From contig NZ_CP090350.1 in assembly GCF_021398735.1 (NCBI RefSeq), forward strand, positions 320,001 to 384,000: 64,000 nt of DNA. Direction: 5' to 3'. Shown here in pieces: positions 8,424-16,438 of the stretch (position 1 is its first letter; each line of letters opens with the position of its first letter). This stretch comes from Methylobacterium oryzae (GTDB lineage: Bacteria; Pseudomonadota; Alphaproteobacteria; Rhizobiales; Beijerinckiaceae). The notes beneath the pieces were generated by a model that worked only from the letters and a program-made list of their open reading frames with translations, searched no databases and was not told the DNA's origin. The position numbers and the translations under genes are program-made.

Positions 8424-9233
8424 ATGACGCGCGTGGTCGGGCCACTCCCGCCGGATGGCCCGCTGCAGATCGCCGGTTCGTCAGGCGGGATTCACGGCGG
8501 CCCGAGATCGGTTCGTGCGGCGAGCGCTTTGAGAGGACGTGAGTTGACGGACACGCTGGTTGCTCAAGACGGCGGAGTCGATCGGCCGAGCCGACAGGAC
8601 CCTCCGGAACCCGCGATTCTGCCCACCGGTGTGCGGGATCATCTCGGCCTGCAGCTGCGCGCCGCCTACGAGGCCGTGACACGGGCACAGACACCGCCGC
8701 GTCTGCTGGACCTCGTCGCGCGGCTCAATGCAGCGCTGGAGGGGCCGCGCCAGGACGATGCCACCGCGTTTCGCGAGGGCCTGACCGAAACGCTGCCCGG
8801 CCTGCGCGCCTTCGCCCTCTCGCTCGTCGGCGATGCCTCGCGCGCCGACGATCTGGTCCAAGAGACTGTGCTCCGAGCCTGGGCGCGCCAGGACCTGTTC
8901 ATCCCAGGTTCGAACCTGAAGGCGTGGCTCTGCACCATCCTGCGCAACCAGTTCTACACCGAGTGCCGCAAGCGAAAGCGCGAGATCGAGGACGTGAACG
9001 GTGCCGCCGCGGCGCAGCTCACGGCGCCCGCAGCCCAGGAGCACGGGTCCGATCTGCAGATCGTCTGGTCCCATATCGGCAAGCTGCCGGAACTGCAGCG
9101 TGAGGCCCTGCTCCTCGTGGGGGCCCAAGGCCTGACCTACGAGGCTGCCGCGGAGGTGATGGGCTGTCAGACCGGGACCGTGAAGAGCCGGGTGAGCCGC
9201 GCCCGGGCCTTGCTCGTCGCGCATCTCGCCTGA
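8424..9233 (+). CDS. NepR-like domain fused to an EcfG-type (general stress) sigma factor
   Basis: 269 residues from the ATG at 8424 (GGAGGG upstream). An in-frame TTG at 8544 with GAGAGGA before it is an alternative start, giving 230 residues. Residues ~70-105 match the NepR anti-sigma signature: LGLQLRAAYEAV, then P.RLLDLVARL. Residues ~114-185 are sigma region 2 (LPGLRAFALSLVGDASRADD, LVQETVLRAWARQD, LKAWLCTILRNQFY). Residues ~210-265 are region 4 (LPELQREALLLVGAQGLTYE, GTVKSRVSRARALL). NepR normally is a separate ~60-residue protein that sequesters EcfG until PhyR-P removes it. Here no stop or in-frame ATG separates the two, so they appear to be one chain. No phyR is in view. Confidence 0.85.
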   Translation: MTRVVGPLPPDGPLQIAGSSGGIHGGPRSVRAASALRGRELTDTLVAQDGGVDRPSRQDPPEPAILPTGVRDHLGLQLRAAYEAVTRAQTPPRLLDLVARLNAALEGPRQDDATAFREGLTETLPGLRAFALSLVGDASRADDLVQETVLRAWARQDLFIPGSNLKAWLCTILRNQFYTECRKRKREIEDVNGAAAAQLTAPAAQEHGSDLQIVWSHIGKLPELQREALLLVGAQGLTYEAAAEVMGCQTGTVKSRVSRARALLVAHLA

Positions 9234-9931
9234 GACGAGCATCCTGACCGAGGGCGGATTTTCTACGCTCGACGGCCCCTGCATGGTTGAGACAGGTGCC
9301 CATCCGCGCTCCGCCCTGGGGCGAGTCCCGACGGGCGACGACCTGGGAACGGTCCCCCGCCGTTCTGGCCGGTGTCGAACCTCGACGGCTCGACCATCCT
9401 TGTCGGACGGATAGCCCTGGCAGAGAGACGAGGTCGGACGCGCGACACGCTCGAAGGCCGGGGAAAGGCCAGGCGCAGGCCGGCAAAGCCGTCTCGGCCC
9501 CTATCGCGACCGCGAAACCGCCGCGGGACGCCCTCCCCCATCGCGCTTCAAGTCGCACGAGCGTGTCGCGAGCAGCGACTGCACCACGCGGCCGCCATCG
9601 TCGATGGACACCGCCGCGGTTCAGCCCGCGCTTCGGCAAGGTTCGGGCCCGTCCCGGTCGCTGCCGCCGCAGCAGGCCGCTCGTCCCGGTCCGAGCCAGA
9701 GATCATCCCCGGGCACCTCGACGGACGCTCCGCCTCCACGCGCCGCCCGTGTCGCACGAAGGTCGGCCGTGGCGTCACCGACCATTGGGCAGCGCCGCGT
9801 CTGGCATCCTCGCCGCGGAGGCTCTCGGCGCGGTCTCCGGTGCCGCCGCGGAACAGGTCGCCCTTAACAAACTCACCCATCCCCGTACGAATCCGGGTCG
9901 CCGCTGGACTCACTTTGCAGAATCGGTCCAC
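9234..9931. other. no gene recognised; direct repeats at the 3' end
   Basis: About 700 bp in which frames stay open in several phases but read as GC-driven Arg/Pro-rich sequence. The only structure I see is GCAGAATCGG at 9917-9926, repeated at 9948-9957 (31-bp spacing), immediately before the RHH gene. Confidence 0.4.
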
Positions 9932-9967
9932 ATGAACAGTCACGTTGGCAGAATCGGGCGGGGACCG

Positions 9968-10192
9968 ATGACCGCAGAGGAACGGCTGGCTGAGCTGAAG
10001 GCGGCGGACACGCGCCGTCAGACACGTCGCAGGGAGGCTCTGAAGCAGAAGGGCATGACCCAGCAGAACGTGTGGCTGAAGCCGTCGGTCAAGGCCGTCA
10101 TCGACCAGGCGATCCAGAACGGTCGGTTCAGGAGCCGTACCGAGGCGATCGAGTGGGCGCTCGCGTCTGCCTTCGAGGAGAAGTCGGCATGA
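9968..10192 (+). CDS. small RHH-like (CopG/MetJ-type) DNA-binding protein
   Basis: 74 residues from the ATG at 9968; an in-frame ATG at 9932 lies between the two GCAGAATCGG repeats. A charged N-terminus is followed by QNVWLKPSVKAVIDQAIQNG and FRSRTEAIEWALASAF. This has the beta-strand, helix, helix pattern of ribbon-helix-helix proteins, with the usual R(S/T)EAIEWAL second helix. Sitting just upstream of repC and followed by a hairpin, it could be a copy-number or partition-type regulator, or control itself through the direct repeats. Both are inferences. Confidence 0.65.
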   Translation: MTAEERLAELKAADTRRQTRRREALKQKGMTQQNVWLKPSVKAVIDQAIQNGRFRSRTEAIEWALASAFEEKSA

Positions 10193-10204
10193 TGTAACGG
10201 GCAA

Positions 10205-10282
10205 AGCAGAAGGCCCCGAGGCGGGAACCTCGAGGCCTTTGGACCTGACATACCCTGGGATGGGGCGCGACAGGCGATTCGC
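10205..10282 (-). ncRNA. candidate counter-transcribed RNA (ctRNA) upstream of repC
   Basis: On the minus strand a TTGACG (-35, 10313-10318) is followed after 18 bp by CATAAA (-10, 10289-10294). Transcription from about 10282 would reach the hairpin at 10211-10240 after roughly 70 nt. RepABC-type plasmids encode just such a short antisense RNA ending in a terminator hairpin in the leader of repC, where it controls copy number and incompatibility. Position, size and orientation fit; the call rests on promoter and hairpin only. Confidence 0.5.
10211..10240. terminator. bidirectional hairpin terminator between RHH gene and repC
   Basis: AAGGCCCCGAGG pairs with CCTCGAGGCCTT across a short loop. 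On the plus strand it is followed by T-rich GGCCTTTGG after the RHH gene. On the minus strand it is followed by CTGCTTTG, which would end an antisense RNA. Confidence 0.6.
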
Positions 10283-10373
10283 ACCCCCTTTATGCCCCCT
10301 CCCCCAGGCCGTCGTCAAGAACACCCTTCGGGGTGAACGGTCCCGCTTTGCCTCCTGAGAGGAGGCGGACGAG

Positions 10374-11504
10374 GTGGAGACAGTTCATTCCGGTGGCCGG
10401 CCGCTCACGCGCGCCGCGCTCGCCGGCCGGAGACGTGCGCTCGAAGACGGGCGGACGGTCTCGCGCAGGGAGCTCTCGGCCGCGGGCCGGGACGCGGCCA
10501 AGGCCCTGAACCTGCGCCCTGCCCTGCGTTCGATCCTCTCGGCGCTCTGCGCCGTGTGGGGTGAGCAGGATTGGGAACGCTTGGTGGTGTGGCCCTCGAA
10601 CGAGCACCTGTGCGGGATGACCGGGCTGTCGGAGCGCGCGCTCCGCTACGGCCTGCGCGACCTGGTGGCCCTGGAGGTCATCACACCTCGGGACAGCGCG
10701 AACGGCAAGCGTTTCGCCATCCGCGGGCCGGGCGGCGCCGTCATCGACGCGTACGGTTTCGACCTGACTCCCATCGTCGCCCGGAAGGGAGAATGGGCGA
10801 CCGCGATCATGGAAGCCACCGCGAGGGACGCTCAGCGAAGCCGCGCGTTCGATCTCCTGACCGTTCGTCGCCGCGCGGTGTCGGAGGCCCTTGCCGCCCT
10901 GCGCGCCCGCTTCCCGGCCACGGATGCCGCCGATCTGCTCGCGGCGCAGGAGGCCCTGGAGCGCAGCACGCCGAGGAGACGCGCTTCCGGCGTGGCCCCT
11001 GACGTCGTCCTCGACGCCTGGGGAGAACTGCAAGTCATGGCGGAGGATCGTTTCTATCAAGCCGCCTCTGCCGGCAATTCCGGCCGTCACTTAGAACAAG
11101 ACACCGGATCTCCTAGCGATCCTTGTGCAAAGGCTCCCGAGAAGGAGCCTGAGCCGACCCGTAGGCCCGAACCGTCACTCGTCGCGGCTGCTTGCCCTGT
11201 CGCTGCCGAATTCGGCGTCACCCTCAGAACGGAAGCGGATGTCATCGAGATCGGCCGGCTGATGCGGGGCGGGATCGGCGCGCATCCGTCGGCCTGGAGC
11301 GAGGCTTGCGAAGCCCTCGGTCCGTTCCGGGCCTCGGTGCTCGTGCTGATCGTCGCGCAGCTCCACGACGACGACGTGCGCCGGGGTGAGATCCGCATCA
11401 AGAACCCAGGCGGATACTTCAGGCAGCTCGTCCGCCTGTGTTCCGAAGGTCGCTACGGGCTCGAAGCCGAGCTCATGGCGATGCGCAGGAGGAAGATGAC
11501 GTGA
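10374..11504 (+). CDS. repC: plasmid replication initiator RepC
   Basis: 376 residues. The N-terminal two thirds carry the winged-helix RepC core (LRSILSALCAVWGEQDWERL, WPSNEHLCGMTGLSERALRY, GLRDLVALEVITPRDSANGKR). The C-terminal domain has FGVTLRTEADVIEIGRLMRG and IKNPGGYFRQLVRL. RepC binds the replication origin, which in this family usually lies inside the repC gene. A relatively AT-rich patch with direct TAG-containing sequence near 11090-11120 is a plausible site (inference). RepA and RepB partition genes are not in this window, so this is either a solo repC or a rearranged replicon. Expression is probably limited by the antisense RNA candidate upstream. Confidence 0.9.
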   Translation: METVHSGGRPLTRAALAGRRRALEDGRTVSRRELSAAGRDAAKALNLRPALRSILSALCAVWGEQDWERLVVWPSNEHLCGMTGLSERALRYGLRDLVALEVITPRDSANGKRFAIRGPGGAVIDAYGFDLTPIVARKGEWATAIMEATARDAQRSRAFDLLTVRRRAVSEALAALRARFPATDAADLLAAQEALERSTPRRRASGVAPDVVLDAWGELQVMAEDRFYQAASAGNSGRHLEQDTGSPSDPCAKAPEKEPEPTRRPEPSLVAAACPVAAEFGVTLRTEADVIEIGRLMRGGIGAHPSAWSEACEALGPFRASVLVLIVAQLHDDDVRRGEIRIKNPGGYFRQLVRLCSEGRYGLEAELMAMRRRKMT

Positions 11505-11662
11505 CCTCGGGCGAACGTCACCTGCCCCGGACCGCCAAGCCCTGCAGATGCGCCACGCCGCGGCAGCGAATCCGGGCACCCGGATCCTGACCGATGTAGG
11601 TAGCCTCCGGATCCCGGAACTCACGCTACGCTTGCGCGGCCGTTGAACATGGGAGGCTTGCG

Positions 11663-11839
11663 GTGAAGGTGTTTCAGATCCGGCACGAGGTGACGGGCGC
11701 CATCCTCTGGACGGGCTCGGCGCCTGACCCGCTCGCTGCCCTCGACGCCATGGCGCACGAGGCGGGGTATTACGATCATTCCGATATCCCCGACCATCTC
11801 CGGGCCGGTGGACTCGCCATCGAGGAGATTCGGGTCTAG
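11663..11839 (+). CDS. small protein, GTG start
   Basis: 58 residues starting MKVFQIRHEVTGAILWTG and ending GGLAIEEIRV. The GTG is preceded at 7-11 bp by GGAGG. The composition (VFQIRHEVTGAILW, DPLAALDAMAHEAGYYD) is that of a folded protein, unlike the Arg-rich shadows around it. No function is recognised. Confidence 0.6.
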   Translation: MKVFQIRHEVTGAILWTGSAPDPLAALDAMAHEAGYYDHSDIPDHLRAGGLAIEEIRV

Positions 11840-12151
11840 CGCGCCGACCACCACGCGAAGAGTCCGATCCCTTCCCGGCTCCAGGCACGCTGCGGTCATC
11901 GAGGGGCCGGGCAGGCGCCCTCGCTTCTCCGAAGACCGCCACGGTGACGTGTCGGTGAGCGATGCCGGATTGGTCGGGCGCCTGCAGTGCCGTTCCGCCA
12001 GGATGCCGAGCAGGTTCCGCGGCACCCGGCACTCTCGGTGCGAGGGGTTCGGCGCGTGATCGCCCCGAACCCGGTCCCCATCGGACAGGTTTGCGTGGGA
12101 CGCAATCGGGGTCCGCTGCGTTACTGCGGCGACGAAGTGTGGAGATCCAGG

Positions 12152-12556
12152 ATGGCAGACGCCGTCGCGTCGCAACGCGCTGTGCTGATTGTCGAGGACA
12201 ATCCCGTGCAGCTCATGGATGCGGCTGCAGCCCTTCGCGACGCGGGATACGAGGTCGCGGAGGCCGCCACTGTCGAAGCCGCCCAGGCTCATCTGGCGGC
12301 CCGTCCCGAACTTGTGGCCATGGTCGCGGACGTGGACTTGGCAGGCGAGCCCTTGAGTGGCTTCACCCTGGCCAAAGCCGTCGCGGCGCGCTGGCCCGAA
12401 CTGGCGATCCTGATCGTGTCGGGTGTGGCTTGGCCCGCCGAGGAGCAGATGCCGATGGGCGCTCGCTACCTGCGCAAACCGTTCACACCGGAGGGGCTGG
12501 CCGGCGCGCTGGGGGCTGTGCTGGCGGCGCGGGGCGTAGGGTCCGTGCCGCATTGA
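12152..12556 (+). CDS. single-domain response regulator
   Basis: 134 residues, a receiver (CheY-like) domain with no output domain. Visible elements are VLIVEDNPVQLMDAAAALRD (acidic pocket), MVADVDLAG (phospho-acceptor Asp), ILIVSGVAW (Ser switch) and LRKPFTPEGL (conserved Lys). The ATG at 12152 follows GGAGATCCAGG. The frame is open upstream of it but reads as noncoding. Stand-alone receivers in alphaproteobacteria often act in phosphorelays or modulate histidine kinases. No kinase is adjacent, so the partner is unknown. Confidence 0.88.
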   Translation: MADAVASQRAVLIVEDNPVQLMDAAAALRDAGYEVAEAATVEAAQAHLAARPELVAMVADVDLAGEPLSGFTLAKAVAARWPELAILIVSGVAWPAEEQMPMGARYLRKPFTPEGLAGALGAVLAARGVGSVPH

Positions 12557-12627
12557 CGGTGGCCAGCCCAGCGTGCGCCGGCGCGGGAGAGATGCGCCGT
12601 CGACGACGGGCCGCATCACGGCGAGGT

Positions 12628-12840
12628 TCAGGTCCCGCTGTCGCCGGCGCTGGCGTCGTCGCTACCGTCGAGCAGCCAGTCCGGTATCCCGGGAAGCACT
12701 TCCCCAGCGACCTCACCGGCGGTCTTCAGGGCCCGCTCCACTTTCGCTTCCGAGTACTCGCCGCGGACCTCGGCGAACAGCTCGCGCGCCAGACGGTCCA
12801 GCTCCTCGTCCGAGAGCGTCTGGTCCGGCTCGTCCCTCAT
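12628..12840 (-). CDS. small acidic hypothetical protein
   Basis: 70 residues from the ATG at 12840 (MRDEPDQTLSDEELDRLARE). Mostly amphipathic helix, with a short linker and the tail GEVLPGIPDWLLDGSDD. Convergent with the response regulator. Function unknown. Confidence 0.5.
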   Translation of the reverse strand: MRDEPDQTLSDEELDRLARELFAEVRGEYSEAKVERALKTAGEVAGEVLPGIPDWLLDGSDDASAGDSGT

Positions 12841-13057
12841 GCGTGCAGGCCCCCCAAGCATCGGCCGTCCTGCGCCACCGATCCCGTCACGGGGCGGGAG
12901 CGCGTCCGGTGTCATCACCCGTGAGCCGATACGCAACGCGGCTCGCCAGCACGGTGCCTGGGCCCGGTTAGGGGATCGTCACCGGCGGGGGACCGAAGAT
13001 GTCCCAGGCTGACGCTGACGCCGCCGATCCTTCCGTCGCGGTGATCGGCCACCCGCC

Positions 13058-13318
13058 TCAGTCCACGCCGCAGGCGAGCAGATCGCGCCTGCGCTGCTCG
13101 GACGTCTCTCGGGCCTCGTCCTGCCAGCTGGCCTCTGGCGGGTCTCGGTCGGCCTTCACCGGTCGCTCGCCAGGCAGGTACAGACTGCGGGGATCACCGG
13201 GCAACGCGCCCGTCGTCTCGGGGTCCCGGTCGCAATCCCGAGCCGGCTGATCGGCCAGGGCGAGCGCGGGACCCGCGCACACGACGACGGCCACGGCGAA
13301 CGCGAGCAACTTTCTCAT
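13058..13318 (-). CDS. small exported hypothetical protein
   Basis: 86 residues. It has a clear Sec signal peptide (MRKLLAFAVAVVVCAGPALA, cleavage near ALA-DQ) and a short polar mature part containing two cysteines (ARDCDRDPETTG and LLACGVD). Periplasmic by inference. Confidence 0.6.
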   Translation of the reverse strand: MRKLLAFAVAVVVCAGPALALADQPARDCDRDPETTGALPGDPRSLYLPGERPVKADRDPPEASWQDEARETSEQRRRDLLACGVD

Positions 13319-13640
13319 GGGGGTCCCGATGGGCCAGGCCCGGCGCATGTACCGCGTCGCCGGTAGGGCCGGAGGGCTTAACGGCGGTTCGCGATGGTCG
13401 CCACACCCGTGTCGGCACGGCAGACATGCGTGACCGTCGCCGCAGATCGATCGGCGCCCGGGGACGATTTCCACGTCGCCGGCACCCAGCCGCGGCGGCC
13501 GGGCGTGGTGTCCGGATTGCCGCGTGCCCGTCACTCCGCTCGCGGCCGCGCCGGTCAAGGCTCGAACCGACGAGCCCCCACTGCGCCCCCACTGCGCCCC
13601 CGCGCGGACGTGAATGGCCGAATCCGCCCTGTCGGAACGG

Positions 13641-14039
13641 TCAGGCCTGCCGCATCTCCGTGTCGCTGCCGGACGGCAGAAGCTCGGACCGGCGCGCGTG
13701 AGCGACGCCGCCCAGCAGGATGAGAAGCACGAGGGCGGGAAGCGGCATCAGAACGGGGTCGCCCGCGAGGAGATGGCTGCCGACCGCGCCGGCCATGAGC
13801 ACGGCGAGCAGACAGGCGCCGAGGGCGACGCAACCGGGCGTCCAGAGGAGCACCGCGCCGAGGAGTTGCAGGGCGCCGACCACGTCCATGAACCACAGCG
13901 GGTAGCCGAAGCGGACGAAGCCCTCGACCTCGAACGGCACAGCGGCGAACTTCATGCCGGCGGCCACCAGGAACACCGCGGTCAACAGGCCTCGCAGCGC
14001 CACGCTGCCGACACTCCGCCTATCCCGAACCCGAGCCAT
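13641..14039 (-). CDS. DoxX-like membrane protein
   Basis: 132 residues from the ATG at 14039, preceded by GGGAGGTG. There are four hydrophobic helices (LRGLLTAVFLVAAGMKFA, FMDVVGALQLLGAVLLW, GACLLAVLMAGAVGSHLL, LPALVLLILLGGVA). The G.KF first-helix motif and the FG.P.W.M...G.L spacing are typical of DoxX-like small inner-membrane proteins. The physiological role is unclear; some family members sit beside redox enzymes. Confidence 0.75.
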   Translation of the reverse strand: MARVRDRRSVGSVALRGLLTAVFLVAAGMKFAAVPFEVEGFVRFGYPLWFMDVVGALQLLGAVLLWTPGCVALGACLLAVLMAGAVGSHLLAGDPVLMPLPALVLLILLGGVAHARRSELLPSGSDTEMRQA

Positions 14040-14076
14040 CCCCACACACCTCCCAGCAGGCATCACGCTCGGCGGA

Positions 14077-14208
14077 TCAGACGAAGTGCGTCGGCAGCGC
14101 CGCGGTCAGGGCGAGCTGGAGGACGGCGAGCGCCAAGCCAGTCAGCATCGACCAGGCCACGATGTGGTCGGTGACGGTCATGCCCTTGGTCATCATCTTG
14201 GTGGCCAT
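14077..14208 (-). CDS. 43-residue single-pass membrane protein ending LPTHFV
   Basis: ATG at 14208 with GAGG upstream. The protein reads MATKMMTKGMTVTDHIVAW, then a hydrophobic stretch (LTGLALAVLQLALTAA), then LPTHFV. The same C-terminal motif ends the tiny protein at 22444-22548. It stops just before the DoxX-like gene starts, on the same strand (38-bp gap), so they are probably co-transcribed. Confidence 0.5.
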   Translation of the reverse strand: MATKMMTKGMTVTDHIVAWSMLTGLALAVLQLALTAALPTHFV

Positions 14209-14454
14209 CGGTGGTTGCCTCATCCGTGCAGCCGTGGATCGGCTGTCCCAGGACGGTCATATGGCCAAGCTGAATTGCGCCGTTATTGCTTCGATTATTG
14301 CGTTGGATTGCACCAAATCAGTTGAGACGCCGTTCTCGGAGAGCGATCCACAGCGCCACGCGCGATCGCCGGCACGCCTCCGGGATGCGCCGCGACGCCA
14401 TGGCCGCGCGGCGACCGACCGCCGCCGGCCACATCGTCGGCTACATGCCGGGGT

Positions 14455-14640
14455 GAGGCCGTCCTCGCCCACGCTGGCCCGGAGCGCCGTCAGTTTGCCG
14501 CCGTCCCGCTCAGCGGTGACGAAGGCCTTCGCGTCGGGACGGATCGCCGACGGATCGGCTGGCTCATAGGCGACGATCGGTGTCTCAGGCGACACCGCCA
14601 CGGTCTCCGACGCGCCGCCCCCGTGAGCCTCCGCGGCGGG
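14455..14640 (-). pseudogene. remnant of a periplasmic hypothetical protein
   Basis: The segment TPIVAYEPADPSAIRPDAKA, then FVTAERDGGKLTALRASVGE, then DGLTPA resembles the C-terminal end of small exported proteins of this group (A.FV.A....G.LTA.R..VG.DGL.P). The surrounding frame gives no start or sensible N-terminus, and the 3' part is GC-driven noise. Probably a decayed gene. Confidence 0.3.
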
Positions 14641-14744
14641 GAGCCGACAACCCGGGAAGACGGGTGCGGCGCTCGGCGACGCCTGGAGTCCAGCCCACCC
14701 GTTCGCGGGCGCGACGACGGTGCTGTCGGGAGGACGCTGCCGAT

Positions 14745-14882
14745 TCAGGCGTCCGCGTCGGCGCGTCCGTCCCACGCGTCGAGGCGCGACGGCGCCATCG
14801 GTGCCGCGGCGGCGATCCCGAGCCGGGTCGCGGCAGCCACAGCGGCGATGATGAGGCCGATGAAGAGCAATGGTTCGAGCAT
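14745..14882 (-). CDS. small membrane protein
   Basis: 45 residues, starting MLEPLLFIGLIIAAVAAATR (one membrane helix) with a polar tail ending DAWDGRADADA. The ATG is at 14882; ribosome binding is weak. Function unknown. Confidence 0.4.
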   Translation of the reverse strand: MLEPLLFIGLIIAAVAAATRLGIAAAAPMAPSRLDAWDGRADADA

Positions 14883-15060
14883 GGCCGTGCCCTCAGCTAT
14901 GGGCCCGCGCGGCAAGATGGCGGCGCGCCGAACGGTGGCGGGCACGCGCATTGTGCTGCCGCCGCATCTGTTCCTGGAGGATCTCGTCTTCGTGCTGAGG
15001 GAAAACTGTGATCGCGGTCGATTGCGGGACACGCGGACCGTCCTCACGCTGCGGATAGAT

Positions 15061-15403
15061 TGGTTTCATGACCGCTCCCCCGTATTACCTACGTAGAAGC
15101 TTAACCGTTCTTTAACCGATTGCAACCCGGTGGCGTGGTCGGGTCCCGACGGCGCCGGCGCGCGCCGGAGATCCATCCTCGTCGGGTGGTCCACCTCGAT
15201 CGCCGCGGCGACGCGCCTTCCCTCACCAGCCCGGGCACTGGCCGCATTTCGGGCCCGACGGCTCCGGTCCCGGCAGACCCCCCGATCGCAGAGGCCGGGC
15301 GGCTGCTGATCCGGGCCGGGGAACTACCTCAGGCACGGTTGCCGCCTATGTCATCTGACCGGGAGCCGCCGTCGGACTGACTTTGATCGTGGAGGACGCA
15401 ACG
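15061..15403. other. no gene recognised
   Basis: Starts with a locally AT-rich stretch (15080-15120, TTAACCGTTCTTTAACCG, containing a direct repeat of TTAACCG/TTTAACCG) that could hold a promoter. The rest is GC-rich without coding character. Confidence 0.3.
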
Positions 15404-15658
15404 ATGCCGCCCAAGCTGACCAAGACCATCATCGGAGCCGTTATCGCCGTCGCGCTCGCCGCTGCAGTCTCCTACGGAGTCATCAGCCAGCAGACGGCCG
15501 ACAAGATCCAGACTCAGGCGAACCAGACCCTGCAGAACGATCAGGCTCCGGCCAGCACCGGTCAGCAGCCGCCGCCTCCGCCTCAGAACTCGATCCCGCA
15601 GGCACCCGCACAGCCGGGGGCGTCGCCGCAGAACCCCGCGCCGGCACCGCGTCAGTGA
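15404..15658 (+). CDS. small membrane-anchored protein with Gln/Pro-rich tail
   Basis: 84 residues from the ATG at 15404 (GGAGGA upstream). A short basic start and one hydrophobic helix (IIGAVIAVALAAAVSYGVIS) are followed by a polar segment (QQTADKIQTQANQTLQ) and a Pro/Gln-rich C-terminus. Likely an inner-membrane anchored periplasmic protein of unknown role. Confidence 0.6.
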   Translation: MPPKLTKTIIGAVIAVALAAAVSYGVISQQTADKIQTQANQTLQNDQAPASTGQQPPPPPQNSIPQAPAQPGASPQNPAPAPRQ

Positions 15659-15845
15659 GCGAATCCGGGCGCGTCGATGGTGGGTCCGCGACGTCGAGCA
15701 CGCCCCGGGATCGGCCCGGGTCACTGGCATCGGGGTCGACGGCACATCCTCCCCTGTCGGCGATGACGTGAAGCCGCGGCAACGAGAGCGCGGCCCTGTT
15801 CGAGCAGAATACTTCGGAGATACGGCGGTCATCGCGGAGGTGCCC

Positions 15846-16271
15846 TTGGCAAAACCGTTTGCCACGCTGCTGCTCGCAGCAGCCGTCTCTGTTCTGTCAG
15901 ATCTGCCGGCGCGATCTCAGGTCGCGCCCGTCAACAACTGGGCTGAGTTCCGCGAGGCGATGGCGGCGTGCTGGACGGTGCCGCCCGGCACGGAGGGATC
16001 CCTGATTGCCTACCGGTTCGGCCTCGACAAGACGGGTGCCATCCGGGGCAAGCCGCTCATCACCGCGCGGCGACTGGTCGGCGACCAGGACGCGCACCGT
16101 CGCTACGAGGAGGCGGCATCCGCTGTGCTGGCACGCTGCTTCCCGCTCAAGGTGACACGGGCGTTCGGCGCGATCCTCGGCGAGAGCCCGATCTATCTGC
16201 GGTTGGTCAACACGAAGCCAACGGCCGCCTACCAGATCAACAGCAACGTGACGATCTTCGCGCCTCGCTAG
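15846..16271 (+). CDS. exported protein with TonB-C-like fold, TTG start
   Basis: About 141 residues. The TTG at 15846 follows CGGAGG at a good distance and gives a proper signal peptide (AKPFATLLLAAAVSVLSDLP, then ARSQ). The longer ATG start at 15768 would bury the signal. The mature part (FREAMAACWTVPPGTEGSLI, YRFGLDKTGAIRGKP, AASAVLARCFPLKVT) resembles the TonB C-terminal-type beta domain found in periplasmic TolA/TonB-like proteins of rhizobiales. It keeps two cysteines. Role not established. Confidence 0.6.
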   Translation: MAKPFATLLLAAAVSVLSDLPARSQVAPVNNWAEFREAMAACWTVPPGTEGSLIAYRFGLDKTGAIRGKPLITARRLVGDQDAHRRYEEAASAVLARCFPLKVTRAFGAILGESPIYLRLVNTKPTAAYQINSNVTIFAPR

Positions 16272-16438
16272 GCTGCCCCTCGCGGATGCTTGCCTTGCCC
16301 GCCCGGGGGCCTCCCGAGACCGGCTGACAGGCGGTCCGGGAACGCAATGCCTTCGCGGGCAGCGCGCTCGACGGCCCGTTCCATCTGTGTTTGCTGACAC
16401 GGCCGGCCAGGAGAACGAGCCGCGCGAGAGGGGGGACC

